NCBI RefSeq assembly: GCF_035222485.1 | Contig: NC_085921.1 | Location: 310,001 to 374,000 of the forward strand | Direction of reading: 5' to 3' | DNA: 64,000 nt | Source: Podospora pseudoanserina | Taxonomy: Eukaryota; Ascomycota; Sordariomycetes; Sordariales; Podosporaceae | Shown here: positions 23,879 through 36,259 of the stretch, one piece after another | How positions within the stretch are numbered: the first letter of the stretch is position 1 | How the letters are laid out: the number at the start of each line of letters is the position of its first letter | The notes under the pieces: generated by a model | Database searches by the model: none | What the model was told of the DNA's origin: nothing | Seen by the model: the letters and a program-made list of their open reading frames with translations, nothing else | Program-made: the position numbers and the translations under genes

Positions 23879-25418
23879 GCCTACCATTACCGGTACCCCA
23901 GATGACCATGACAAATCACGATATTCCATTCAGAGCAGCAATTTTCTCCTAATCCAAGTACCCTATTCATTTTCCTTTATCTTGTGGTACCAAACGATAA
24001 ACTTTCCCTACAATGTGGTGTAACGACATGACGGTATGAAGAACAATGGGGCAGCGAGGCGAAGGACAAATCGGAACTTCTTGATATACTCCATATTATT
24101 CTCTTCTCATGTATTTAAACAGAAGCAAATTTTTGTGTGATCAGGAGTGATCTGTGCATACCAAGCTCATTAAAGTTGACTCTATCTGCTGTTCATTGAA
24201 CATCTCAACAATGATCATCACAACACAGGCGCCCAGGATCAGCAGGGCATGAAGTGGCTGAGTGGGGGTGGGGTATCTGTCACAAACGGGATGACCCTTT
24301 CGGCATTTGGGTCAATCAAACAACATTATACAGCACGCGAGCACAGAGGGCTGTGGCTCGGTCAGCGTGGCTCCTTTACCTGGCAATCAATGACGTCGTT
24401 GCGTTATGCAGAGCGGCAAGCCCGGCACCAGACGGTGTAAGTGGATGTCCACCTACTAAAAAGAGAACAATGCGGGGAAGCTTGAATTGACGGGGCTTTG
24501 CGCCACACCTGGAACCGTGACGCCTCCTCGTGCCCCTTACATGACGTGGATCCTGCTTTAATGGCAGTGATGCCAAGATTAAAGCAAGAATACTGCAGTG
24601 GTACCGCGAAGAAGCAGCGGCTGCGCGTTGTAGAAGAATGTACCTTCAAAAGCTGTTTGCTCACAAGATCGAAATGTGGCGTGGATCCACAGAGAATCAA
24701 TGGGTCCAGGCCAAGCAATGGGGAAATGCTCGGCAGCTCCAACGTCACCAGCCACACAACTTCAACCACAAACGACGTCACAGCATCCCAGGCGAATTGC
24801 ATCTCCTTTGCCCATGTGGCCCGAATTCCCCATCTTGGTGATGGGCTTGTCGTGTTGTATGTAGAGCCCTGGAGAGCGGAGCTTCATTGTTTGATCGCAT
24901 CTGGGTATGCAACTATGACGTATATGAGGTAATGCCCGTTTGCTGGGTCGCCATCTCTGACGTTCTATTGGACTCGGCGGCTCTGACAGCTTATTCCAGC
25001 TTGAGACGAACAAGGTACGCGTCTCAGGACATGCAACCGGCCGAGAATGATGCCATTTGACCAACTTCGCTTCGGCTTCTTTCCACCCCTTTTCGAGAAG
25101 CCTTGATGGAATGGGCTAACATCTGGCCCAGGCGAATGGCCATGCTTGCTATGACACAACCAGAGCGAATCTTGGTTCTGGGTGATCCACATCTCGATGA
25201 TGTTTCCCATGTGCCCATTGACGCCTTTCTTGTTCCGTATCTGGTGTCAAAGGGATATAAGGACTGTTCCCCTTCCTGTTGAACTAGAATTTTCTTTCCT
25301 CATCAACACACAAAGCATTATCACAAAGCAATCACAACTCAAACAAAGCTTCACCACTCACCTCACTATATCAACACACAACTACACTTGAACTCAACAC
25401 TCGAATACAGTACCCAAC
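23879..25418. other. Intergenic: 3' flank of MARVEL gene and promoter of the repeat-protein gene
   Basis: No gene supported in about 1.5 kb. Open frames at 24404-24932 on both strands mirror each other and show no domain. CCCCT words (stress-response-element core) occur near 24533 and 25268; their function is untested. Confidence 0.5.
25254..25418 (+). promoter_or_regulatory. TATA box and C/A-rich leader of the repeat-protein gene
   Basis: GATATAAGG at 25254-25262 is a good TATA element. It is followed by a CT-rich block and then a purine-poor, CA-rich leader of about 130 nt ending CCCAACATGTCT. This arrangement is typical of strongly expressed ascomycete genes. Confidence 0.6.
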
Positions 25419-26480
25419 ATGTCTTCCATCGTCAACAAGATCAAGGAGGCTGTCCACTCCGACAAGTCCCACCATGGCGCTCCTGAAGGCACCAGCGGAC
25501 CCCACAACTCTCGTGTCGCCAACGCTGCCGACCCCCGCGTCGACTCTGATCGTGACGGCTCCCACACTGCTGGCCGCACCACCGGCACCACCGGCACCAC
25601 CGGTACCAACGAAGGTCTCCACGGCCCCCACAACTCCCGCGTTGCCAACACTCTCGACCCCCGTGTAGACTCGGACCGTGATGGCTCTCGCACTGCTGGC
25701 AACACTGGTACTGGCTTCGGCAACACTGGTACTGGCTTCGGCAACACTGGTACTGGCTTCGGCAACACTGGTACTGGCTTCGGCAACTCTGGCCGCACCG
25801 CTGGCACCAACGAGGGCCTCCATGGTCCCCACAGCTCCCGCGTTGCCAACACTCTCGATCCCCGCGTCGATTCTGACCGTGACGGTTCCAACACTGTTGG
25901 CTCTTCTGGCACGGGCACCCACACCACCGCTGGCTTCGGCGGCAACACTGGCATCGGCTCTGGCAACACTCACCGCGCCACCGCCGGCACCGGCACGACT
26001 GGCATGACCGGCACCCATGGTGCCCCCGCCGGCACTCACGGCCCTCACAACTCTCGCATTGCCAATGCTGCTGATCCCAGAGTTGACTCTGACCGTGATG
26101 GCCGTGGTGCCATCCACAGCGGACCTGGCCCTGCCAGCAACACTGCCGGCCCTCACTCCAGCGATATGGCGAACAAGCTCGACCCCCGTGTCGACTCGGA
26201 TCTTGACGGTTCCAAGACCATTGGTCAAAACAGGACTTACCAGTAAGTAAGTAAAATATGAGACAGCAACAACTTGCAGACAGTGGTACTAACATCGTCT
26301 TCTCTCAGATCTGGGACAGCCACTTCCATCGCAAGAGACCCTACGGACGCTTCTCAGGTCCCTCCCTCCGTCCTTCGCAAGCATCTGGGTGACCCGGTGG
26401 TTGAGCATGATGACCACCACCATCACCGCGAGAGGCGAAATAGCGTGAAGTCCCACCAGGAGGCCTTTAGCGGAGTCTAA
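25419..26480 (+). CDS. Repeat-built hydrophilic protein, stress/LEA-like character, function unknown
   Basis: Two exons, join(25419..26242, 26309..26480), 331 residues; 66-nt intron with GTAAGT donor and a GTACTAAC branch site. The N-terminus MSSIVNKIKEAVHSDK is a short amphipathic helix. Five copies of a unit follow, each made of GPHNSRVAN and DPRVDSDRDG separated by two residues, near residues 27, 68, 142, 205 and 245; later copies vary (GPHSSDMAN in the last). Gly/Thr-rich spacers lie between, one with four NTGTGFG copies. The C-terminus has a His cluster (DDHHHHRERR) in exon 2. There is no signal peptide or membrane segment, and the composition is highly polar, so it is probably disordered and cytosolic. 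The strong TATA/leader suggests abundant, regulated expression. I do not recognise a characterised family; a desiccation- or stress-protective role is a guess from composition. Confidence 0.85.
25698..25781 (+). repeat. Four identical 21-nt coding repeats (NTGTGFG)
   Basis: Four exact head-to-tail copies of a 21-nt unit in frame inside the repeat-protein gene. Exact identity at synonymous sites points to recent expansion by slippage or unequal exchange. Confidence 0.95.
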
Positions 26481-27098
26481 ATAGGGGGTTGCTTTTTGAC
26501 CAAGATGGAACATGCATTATGAGTTATGACGGATGGTTTTGAGCCTTTTTTTTTGTAATAATACCAAGTTTGCTCTTGTTCTTTCATTACTGCCATCACT
26601 CGCTTGCGCTGGTTGGAAAGTGGATGATGTGGTATGCAATATCAGGTAGCTAGATACCCCTTTGGTGTAGGATCAATGCAAACAAAGTCGCTGCAAATGA
26701 TCAAAACTGCCTACATAGAAGTGAACATGATATGGTCAGCTCAATGGACAAGTCTTCAACTTCCTCAACTCTCCCTCCCGAGCTACATATCCGACCAACA
26801 GAAATCTAGCGACAAGTCTCTGAAGAACCTGGACTGTTGCAAAGATCAAGCTACCATCCCCCGTTTTCGGTTTTCTAAGTGAAGCTCTGGTCGTCTTTGA
26901 GCCCAAAAAAATAGGTCTCTTGGAATGATGTGTGAAGTCAGGAAAAGTGGGGCAGGTTGCTCAACCATGGATTTGGAAACTTTGACAACACTCAATTATC
27001 GTTCAAGCCGACAACAATCCAAGATTTTCACCTTCATCGACACACACTACTTCCACCGCCAGCTGCAAAGAGGATAGCGCCATATTGGCTAATTGAAA
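26481..27098. other. Intergenic between the repeat protein and the small nuclear-type protein
   Basis: No gene supported. The first 100 bp after the stop, with a poly-T tract at 26548-26556, are probable 3' UTR; the last 150 bp are probable promoter and leader. Confidence 0.5.
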
Positions 27099-28005
27099 AT
27101 GTCGAGTCAGATCGACTCATCAGATGAACAATTTTCCGCCTCTGAGCAGGCACATTCGAGCTCACCATCTCCTTTGCAATTTTCCCGAGCGTCGTCCTAT
27201 CGAGGCCGCGAGTATACCCTTTATGACGCGGTCGCCGGTATCTACACTCTACTCCTCGTTTCGTACTCGCTCAAGCATCCTAACTCGGCTACTAGGTCAG
27301 GTATCTCTAAATGAACGCGTCCAGCCACATGGCGGCAGCAGCCGTCGCAGCAATCGACCTGGCTCAGGAAACCTCACCTCCCGCACCTACAGGCTTGCCC
27401 CAGAAGAGGTTCTATTTCGGCGGCACAACGCCCCGACTCGATATGCCGAGCATGATATCTACTGGGCCCATGAGGATTTGCTGCCGTCACAGCAACTACC
27501 CGACAGTGCCCTGCTGAGATCTGTTCACTGTTACGCAAGTAAATTCTACGACTACACTGCCTTGGATTCTTCCCACCTCCACTCCAAGCTCCCCAAGGAT
27601 GGATCACCTTCTCTTCCAAGCCAGACACAACCACACTCGGAGTTTTTCCAAAAGAAAGCAAACACAGACCTCCGGAGCCTAGATGAGACGGCCATCCTGG
27701 CTTTTGGCATCCTCCTTGAAGAAGCCAGCCGTGAAGTGCTCGGGAAGCGGGGCGACTTGGTGTTTACCGAGGCAGAGGGATATCAGCCTCCCCAAGCCCC
27801 TTCTCAAGCAGCTGGTGCAACGCCAGCAACCACGGCCGCCACCCTGGTGCCATCATCAACAGGGGGAACCGAAGAGGGAAAGGCAAATGGCGGTGGGGCC
27901 CTGGATACTGATGTCTCACACGGTGAAGGAGGCCCAAAAAAACGAAGGAAAGTGGCGAGCAGACGCAAAAAACGCCCTGACGATGGTCCTGACAGACTGG
28001 ACTGA
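27099..28005 (+). CDS. Small fungal protein with SV40-like nuclear localisation signal, function unknown
   Basis: Two exons, join(27099..27237, 27296..28005), 282 residues; 58-nt intron with GTATCT donor, CTAAC branch and CTAG acceptor. Splicing joins TLYDAVAG to QVSLNERV. Residues 1-40 are Ser-rich and disordered. The central part (LAPEEVLFRRHN, RYAEHDIYWAHEDL, LPDSALLRSVHCYASKFYDY, then SLDETAILAFGILLEEASREVLG) looks like a compact, helical, conserved domain. The C-terminus is Thr/Gly-rich and ends with PKKRRKVASRRKKRP, close to the classical SV40 nuclear localisation signal. I cannot name the family with confidence. The pattern recalls uncharacterised filamentous-fungal nuclear proteins, and a link to RNA polymerase I factors is only a faint impression. 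Nuclear location is inferred from the basic tail. Confidence 0.8.
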
Positions 28006-30555
28006 CGACAGTTCATTGGAAGAAAAGAAACCCAGATTCTCGACCAAGAATGTTGCTCGGCTCGAAGGACAGGTTTGGATCTGTTTCAGTTGGAAACCCA
28101 ATTCTCCAGTCCGGATTGATGGCAGCCATGAGAAGAAGCAACGGAAAAAAACAACGCAGCTGTTTGAGAACCTGTCGTTCTTATTTCGCCACCTCGTGGG
28201 TGCGCCAGACTCGAGAGCTAAGCCGACGGACCGGCGTGGGAAGAGAGAACCCACCAAACTGGTTGCGCTTCCCGTTGGCTACCGAAAGGACGCCATTCGC
28301 ATTCGGGTACTCGTCTCTGTCTGTTACCAATAAATTGTTCCGCTACTGCCGGGCGTTGTTGCTTCTGGAAGGATCACGCCTTCCATTCGACTGACATCTC
28401 AGAGGATTGGCTAGCCAGTTTATCGTCTGCAATTCCGTGCAGGGGCAAAAGAAACAAGAGGAACGACGCCATCAGCCACGACATGTCTTTGCAGCAGGTA
28501 GTTTCTGTCTCTAATGCGGTTTCCTGACAGTCCGGTCTGGGTCTCTCTTTGCCTGGAACCGAGAAGGCCAAAATGCCACTTTGTTTGTCAGAAAATGTCA
28601 TGATGCATCATATCATGTGTGAGCGAGCTAGTCCACCCACATACACATGGAGCGAAGCTTTTGAGTCTTTTTTTCTTTCAAGCCGTGCATATCACACAGT
28701 CAGCCTGCCCGCCCGTCCGAGCCCAGTGGGAACAGGAAAAGAAAACATGATGGACCCGATTCGGTTCTTGGGCCCGCCATCCTGGTGCTGGAAAGTTCCG
28801 ACCTCTTGGTAGTCGCCGGCTGGGACCGACAGCCTCCATGACGATTGGTCAGCGGGCTGAACCAGCAGACAACAGTTTGTGGATTATAACCGACGGCCAG
28901 GCAAGACATGCAGTCGACAACAGGATGATGGTGTGGTGGCGCTCCGTCCCCTTCCCCCTCCCCCTCCCGGTCACCAAGCTATTGGGACGTGCTGATTTGC
29001 CCATCAAGGTATCAGACCATGCGGTTGGTGCGCCTGGGGGGAATAAGCGTGGGGTTGGGAGAAGGACGTTGCGCTTTGCTCGCTTTCCCCAATGACTGGG
29101 CACGTGGGAGAAGGCCGCTCAAAAAGACCTGCAAAGATGGAGAAAGATGCGGAAGGATCAGCATTGCACAGATTGAGAGCAGCAGAGGGGTTTCTGATAT
29201 CGGGATTCCAAGTGAGAGTTAATGCTCCGTACGGCACAGGTACAGGACAGGATACCGTGCCCGCCCCCGCCATTACACACCACGACAGGCCATGGGTTAA
29301 ATAACAGATCGCGGAGTTGTCTCCGACCACGGCTCAGGCTGCTATGATTGGCTTATTTGGCCTTTCGCCAGACGATACAAGAGTGTCTGTCGTCTGGGCT
29401 TCTCACTGTCGGTGTCTTGCGGCTGAGGTGATTTACTTTCTCGATGTTGTCTCAACCGGTTATGTGGGGGGAGGGGAAGCAGGGTGCATAAAACCACATG
29501 CACTGTGTAGCGCGGTCAGGCAAGGCTTTTGCTTCTCTTTGGCCAGAATGGCAGGTGAGAGGGTCGTCAGAGTTGCATTGGGTTGGTTTTATCGATAGGC
29601 ACCAGATACCAAGCACACAGCCGAAACAAGCTGGCTGGCTGGCAGGAAAAGAGTGTTTGCAAACGTCGAGCCTCCAGCGAGAATTGCGGGGGAACCAACA
29701 ACCTGGAAGTCTCATCAGGGTCGGAAATGGCGTTCAAGTTCTGCAATCCACAACCTCACACCACGGCGAGGGCGAACAGGGACAGACCTGGATGGACAGA
29801 CGGCCTGTCAAAGAAAATGGCCGGTCTGCGGCGAGCCGAGGATTTCTGGTGGAAAATCTGGAAGGCCGCCGAGCCTGTCAGGGAACCCGGCAACTTGTGC
29901 GACCCTGGTCTTCAGATGCTGCACCGTGCGTCTGTCCAAATCTCGCTCCCACTTGGCTGGGAATCATCGCGATGGTACGAAGTTTGTCAACCCCCCAATC
30001 CCCGATAATCCCCAGGGTTATCGCTTACAACAGTGCAACATTATGGGGCGATATCAGTATCAAACTGCTTGGATGTTCATGCTTGGCCTGCTGAGAATGT
30101 CCTCCATGTGTGCGACAGCAGCCACAACGACAACGACGACGACGGCACATTGTAGCATGTAAGCTAGGTATGTACCACAGGTTGGGGCGTCAAGGTCCGT
30201 GTGTCTCAAATGGTCCCGACTTTGTGGACGCGTCGCTCCAGGAAAAAAAGATAGATTCCCAGTCTAGCCCGCAGTGGCATGGTCTCGCAACCTCGGTCGG
30301 GTCGTTGGTACTGGAAAGGACTTTGGAAGAGAGTGCGCCGTCGACTGTCGCGGCACGGTGCGGAAGCAAACCCCTGTCAAGGTGACAGCCAGCCATCCAA
30401 CCAGCTCTCCAGTGGGACAGACAAGGCGGGAGGCGTGGTGGGGTGGACTGGTGTGGTGTGGTGTGCTGGTGAGGGTGAGGGCACGGTGTGATGACCGATG
30501 GCGCATCTCTTTTGGTTCGTTTTGGAGAACTCGGGGTTTGCATTTTCTGCATCTC

Positions 30556-30591
30556 GATGCTGATGCTGATGCTGATGCTGATGCTGATGCT
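30556..30591. repeat. Hexanucleotide repeat (TGATGC)
   Basis: Six tandem copies of a TGATGC-type unit in non-coding DNA. Confidence 0.92.
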
Positions 30592-31567
30592 GGTGGTGGT
30601 CTTTTGGGGGGCCCGGGAGTTGTGCTGCCCCATCATCTCCATCCTAGCGTTGCACATATTGTCGAGCCAAGTTCTTCTTGGCGTCGTCTTTTTTTACATT
30701 GCTCTCAGCTCTCCTCCCCTCCATCACCGTTTCCATACCAATCCTATGATCCATATCGCCCGCCGCGCTAATCCATCCTCCTGGGCCCGTCCAAGCTGAT
30801 TCCACAACTATCTGAAAAGGACGAGGACGGGGGCAAGTTCAAAGGCGACGCGTTGGAGAGGGGCCGGCTGCCCGTAGGGGAGGAGGGGTGGGATTACCTC
30901 GTTGCTGGCTTCTGCTGACCACCACATTCTGTGTCACCGTCGGACTAATACTACTATCACTCACTACCACTACCGCTACTACGCTGCCACCGTCTATCCT
31001 TCTTTCTCCGTTCGCCCTCATCCTGCTTGTACCTCATTCCTGCTGACCTCTTCGGCCTGGCTTCGGCAGCTGTCACCGCCTATCCGGCTCTATTTGTCTG
31101 CTCCGGCAGCAGCGAGCTCGACCAGCAGCGCGCAAAGGGGGGAATGCGGCCAAAAGAAACCGATGCCCCACTAATTCTCGTGAAGCTGTCACGTACCAAG
31201 CCGCCTATTCGTCGAGGGGGCCCAGGCTGGCAGAGCACGAGAGGGGACACCCCGGACTGGACTGAGGCGCTCTTGACCCACCCGTTTGCCCGCCTTTGAT
31301 TGTCCCATCGAACCCTGGCCTACCTAGCTTCCATCACCCCGGTTCGGCTTGATGAGACGTGCTCCGCAGGGTTGGTGACCGTACCTCAATTTTGTCGGAT
31401 TCTCTTTCTCTCCCAAGGCCCAAAACACCACCGGACCCAGCTCCAGCTTGCTCCCTTTTGCCATTGACCGTCTTTTTGGAGCCCGTCTCCAGCTGCTGCC
31501 CATCAGCACCACCCACACCCCCCTCCGCACCGCCGTTTTTGTGTGTAATAAACACGTCTCGGGGACC

Positions 31568-31591
31568 CCAGCCAGCCAGCCAGCCAGCCAG
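31568..31591. repeat. Tetranucleotide repeat (CCAG)6
   Basis: Six tandem CCAG units within the C-rich upstream region of the large regulator. Confidence 0.92.
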
Positions 31592-32367
31592 ACCTGTCAC
31601 CAGCAGCACAGCACAAGCACCACAGCGAGAGACGAGTCAAGGAGGCTTTGCCCCGACCTCGCGCTGCCGGCCTGCCGAAAGCCGCATCCTTGAACCGAGC
31701 TTCTGTCTCTTTTCGAGCCTCCCCACTCACCCGCCCACTCCAAGAACCGCGACCACGCAACCAGTTCTGTTGTTGCTGCCCAACTGGTTGGTCCGGTTCT
31801 GCTCCCTTTCTATCGAAACCCGGTCCCAAGTGAGGCGGAAAGGCTAAATCCAGGGGAGCCTTTTGTTCTTCTGCCGAGACCTCCCCTCCACAAGCAAACC
31901 ACAGCTTTATGCCAATCTAGGCCAGGCCAATAAGCAAGCTCCTCCCGGCGAGCCCGTTCACGAGCTTGCGCGACCACCACCACTGCCACCACCGCTGCTG
32001 CTTCTCTTCCTGCTGCTGCCACTGCTCGTGTGCCTGCTAGCTGTTTCTCTCCTTGCTGCTGAGCTGCTGCCTCGTCTCCTGCTGTACACCACACAGACAG
32101 CGAGAACGAGACAGGAAGAAGGGGAGAAAAAAAAGAGAGGGACCTGGGTTCGCGCAAGTCACGGGTTGCTCGTGGACGATCTTGCACTTCCACTTCCCAC
32201 CCCCAAGACGGGCTCCTCCCCGCTTGTGTTCCATGCAGGTGTTGCCAGGCACTGTCTGTCCATGGGCCATTGCTTTTCTGCCGCTTGTTGCCTGACCTCG
32301 CGTCTGGCCGCCGCCTTCTAGTGTCAACGGCATTCATGTACATACATATATAAGAACCCCCCCAGCC

Positions 32368-35300
32368 ATGGACCACTCAGGGGCGCCTGACACCAAGCGA
32401 CCCCGTCTGACGACTGGCTCGCCATGGTCAGCAGGCGGTTCACATCACGGCAGAACACTCCTTAATCCCAATCCCTCCCCGACGAGTGGACAATCGCCTC
32501 ATCTGCCGCCAACGTCGAGCCCCTATCATCAGCCATCACCACATCACTACGCCCGCCCTTCTGGTACCGGCGATCACAACCATCCACACCCGCACCCTCA
32601 CCCCCATCCTCACCCTCACCCTCACCCTCACTCTCACTCCCATCCTCAACCACCACCACCACCGCCACCACCATCACAAGCACCTCACCCTCACGCCCAC
32701 CAGCAGCACCCTCATCCTCAGGGTCCGCCGCCGCCTATTGCGCAAACGCCTGTCGACGACCGAAGACACCATGAGTCCGAGAGATTTCAGACCATGCACG
32801 ATCACCGGCAACCTCCACACTCGCCGGCCCACCCAGCATTTTCGAGCTACCCTTCTAGGGAAACCATAGTAAAACCCGACCCAGGCGAAGACACCACGCT
32901 GCCACAGTTGCGCAGGCCTCTATCAACGAGCAACGGTCCCGAAATCATGACGCCGGGAACACCACATAGCGCCCTCCCGCCGCAGTCATACGCCGACGAC
33001 AAGCGCCATATGAGCTTCGACAGCGGCCCTCAGCAGCAGCAGCACCAGCAACAACCACAGCAACAGCAACAGCAGCAATCACAACCACCACAGCAGCCGC
33101 AGCCCCCGCCGCCCCCGCCGTCACAACAGCAGCCCATGTACGGCAGGCAACCAAGCTATCCACCGCAGACGCCCTTGCCACATGCGCAGCCATATGAATA
33201 CCCACCACCTTCATACGGAGCACAACACGATGGCTTGCCTTACTCGATCCATGTGGCCTCTTCGAATGCAAAGCGCAAAGGACAGCGTGCCTCACAGGTT
33301 AGCCGATCTGAACCATGACCATGCCATATCTGTAGCCAAGGAAAGAAGAATGACTAACCATGTATGTATGTGTGTAGGCCTGTGAGACGTGCCGTCAGCT
33401 CAAAGCAAAGTGCGACGAGTTGAAGCCTTGCAAAAGCTGTAGAGAAAAGAAGGTGGAATGCAAATACCGAGAACTTGTTCCCAAACAGTGGGTTTTGTAT
33501 CTAATTAACGACTGTTGTCTCAGTGACTGACCATGGTGATACAGGCAAGATAAAGTGCAGGCGGACATTTTGGAGCAGCTTATGATTATGAGAAACGACT
33601 TTCAGGACTGGATCGCGACAAATGACAGGCGCGTGGGCAGGCTCGAAGAGGCGGTAAAGCGAATCGCACCAGCAGCAGATCTTCAGCAGTTCGAGCCGAT
33701 ACAAGAGGAAGAAATCCGACCAGCCTCAGCTGAATCAGGGAGCGCGCCCGTGGCAGAGGAGGCGTACACATCATCACCCACCGGAGGGGCTCAGGCACCC
33801 CCCATCGATGCCGAAGCTGCACGCCAGATAACACGTGAGATGGAGGTTGAAAAGGAGGTAGAACCGGGGCCGTTCGTTCAGCCCGGAGTCCCGACCATCC
33901 CGCCCAATCATACGACATTGGCTGCCTTCTTGCTCAAGTGGCGACCCATCGAGGCGTTGGTTCGGCGCTATCTGGATGCCGAAAAGATCAAGTATGTGGA
34001 CGAGTTCCCCATCAGACAGGAGGAAAGACGAGGGTTGTTGCGAGTCTGGGGTCGAGGCGAAGGCATGGACAGCAGCCGGGACAGGGACGCGCCTCACGAT
34101 CTGGGGATGATGGAGGTGCATGATGACTACTCTGACGCCGGCGCGCCATCTCCGGCAGACTGCTGGGGCGGAATCAGCGGCTCACCTGGCCCCATGGACG
34201 GAAAGTCTGGCAACGGACTCCTCCATATCCCAGACTTTTCCGAATCAACTGTGTGGAAATACGTCAAGAGCTTCAACGACAATATTCAGAACATGCACCC
34301 ACTCATTATCCCCAATGAGCTGAATGCCATGGTCAAGCTGTTTCTCGACGGCCTCCACCCAAGCTCGAGAAGCAAGGGCGGGGGCTCGAACATTGCCAAG
34401 TTCGCCGTTGGGTCGCAAGGGGAGACCTCGCTCAAGAGGAAAAGGACCTCGCCCGGCCCGGAAGGTGGAAGTAGCGAGCCCTCGTTGCCGCCCAAGGTCG
34501 GCAGGCCCATGTTCCAGCGATCTATTAACAATGCGCTGGTTCTGCTGGTCCTTGCCCTTGGTAAAATCTGCCTTCACAAGGACAAACGGCTGCCAGATGT
34601 TGTGCCAGTCAGCGAGCCTGTCCAGCACGGCTCCCCCTTTCTGCGCAACGGCAACCCGGCGCCAGCATCCCCGTCGCAGGGCTCGCCTCCGTCCTACGCT
34701 TCTCATTCCAACGCAGCTGGCCTCCCTTCGCCCAAGGACAGTGGCGAGCGAGCTGGAACCAGCAGGCGGTCCTCGTTTCAAGGATCCGGCGTGTCGGCCA
34801 AACCGGTGGCTTCCCTCAAGAGGAACCTGGACGTGATTCCTGGCCTGGACTATTTTGCCCATGCTACCGACATTCTTGGCGGTCAACTGGCTGGAACAAG
34901 CCTGCGTCATATTCACGCGTATATTTTGGCTGGGTTGTACCACGGTCAGCTGGGGAGGGTGGTGGAGAGCTACGCCTACATCAAGGAAGCCGGTTGGGCG
35001 CTGCAGATCAAAATGAGACCAAGTCTGGATCGGTTCAAGAGGCTTCAAGAGAGCCAGACAACCAACAGGGACTCGGTCACCGAGAAATCGGACAACCAGC
35101 TTGTCTTTGCCTTCTGGACATGCCTTCAGCTCGAAAGCGACATCATTGCCGAGTTGCCGCTGCCGCAGTCTCACATTTTGGCGTTTGAGGAAATCATGCC
35201 TTATCCCAACATCAACATGGCGACGGGGCTCGGTTTTGACGAGCACGTCCTGCGAAGCTACTTGGCTCAGCTCTACCTCCGCAAGAACCTGAACCAGATC

Positions 35301-36259
35301 CATCAGACGCTGTACAACCCGGAGAACCCGCAGCCTCTCGAGACTCACTCAGCCGGGGGCGGCATCATTGAGATTATCCAGAACTCGTTGGACATGCGAT
35401 TCGTGCCACCCGAGTTCAAGTTTTTGGAGTCTGATCCCCCAGCAAAGGATATCCTGTCTGCCCGGTTGCGTGCCAAGTACTGGGGCGCTCGGGTCATCAC
35501 CTTTCGCCCGTTCATCAGACAGATTCTCGAGCACAATTTCGACAAGGCCATGTCCACCACGTCCCCGATGCAGGGAGTGTCGCCGGCCGGCAGGATCCAG
35601 GATGATTTCTCTGATGATGTCAAGGCGTATGCCCAGAAAGGCATCAAGGCTCTGGTTGAAAGCACGAGGGCCTTTCACGGGGTCGAGGACAAGCGATTCA
35701 TCATCACCAATGTATTCGGCACAGCGCATGCGTAAGACAATCACCTACATGTGTTCTTGTTTCTCGAGTGAATATTTGCTGACCTGATGGCTGTAGACAA
35801 TGGGGCAACCTGCTCACGCTGGCGGCCGTGTTCAAGGACCCGGTGCTGAACCAGTACATTGACGAGGGCCTCTTGAAAGAACTTTTTACCAAAACAATCT
35901 CCTTTTTCAAGATTATCTCGCACCCCTCGAGCGCTCTATCAATCGACATGCGGATTCTGGAAGGCCTTCAGAACGAACTGTGGCGACGGCCAAACAGTAT
36001 CGACCTGCTGGACCACCAGCCCGGATCCAGCTTCTCGAGCAACGCCAGCAACGGCATCCCACTGTCTTGCATGGCCCCGACCACGCCTCTTCCTGGCATG
36101 CATGCTCCCAGCACACCAGTGGACGCCTTCCGCCCACCGCCGCCCGCTCAGCTGCACGGCCCGCTCCTACCGCCCGTGTTGGGTGCCGTACCCGACGGCC
36201 TACCGGTGATGTCACCGGGGTCCCTGCCCCCCATGCAGCATCCACCACCACCATACTGA
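32368..36259 (+). CDS. Large Zn2Cys6 transcription factor with His/Pro/Gln-rich N-terminus
   Basis: Four exons, join(32368..33297, 33378..33487, 33545..35731, 35797..36259), 1229 residues; introns 80, 57 and 65 nt. The start is MDHSGAPDTKRPR. Residues 70-110 are a His-Pro alternation and a Pro run; residues 215-260 are Gln/Pro-rich. Both are typical of disordered activation or condensate-forming segments. Exon 2 alone encodes the zinc cluster, ACETCRQLKAKCDELKPCKSC and on to Cys338 (C-x2-C-x6-C-x5-C-x2-C-x6-C, residues 312-338). Exon 3 opens with a heptad-like helix (QADILEQLMIMRNDF) that may dimerise, then acidic linker and a fungal-specific regulatory domain from about residue 560 (YFAHATDILGG, LAGLYHGQLGRVVESY, VFAFWTCLQLESDI). 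The C-terminus is Pro-rich. It should be a nuclear DNA-binding regulator; the pathway is unknown. The very long upstream region hints at complex control. Confidence 0.92.

Larger units (their letters stand above)
28006..32367. other. Long gene-free stretch upstream of the large Zn2Cys6 regulator
   Basis: About 4.4 kb without a supportable gene. Open frames here (for example 29498-30162, 30274-30771, 31359-31847, 31863-32376) are C- or G-rich low complexity with no domain and no splice partners. The right third is pyrimidine-rich and carries CCAG and other short repeats, consistent with promoter and long 5' leader of the regulator. A lineage-specific gene or a non-coding RNA cannot be excluded. 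Confidence 0.5.

Noticed and set aside
25371-26228. Antisense frames over the repeat-protein gene (up to 285 codons)
   Set aside because: Repeat-driven openness opposite a gene with a clear promoter, start, intron and repeats on the plus strand.
32346-32355. TATATATAAG directly before the ATG of the large regulator as its main TATA box
   Set aside because: Only about 13 nt from the ATG, too close for a normal fungal leader; at most a minor promoter.
31359-32376. Proline-rich open frames just upstream of the large regulator
   Set aside because: C-rich DNA lacks stops by composition; no domain, and overlapping frames on both strands are equally open.
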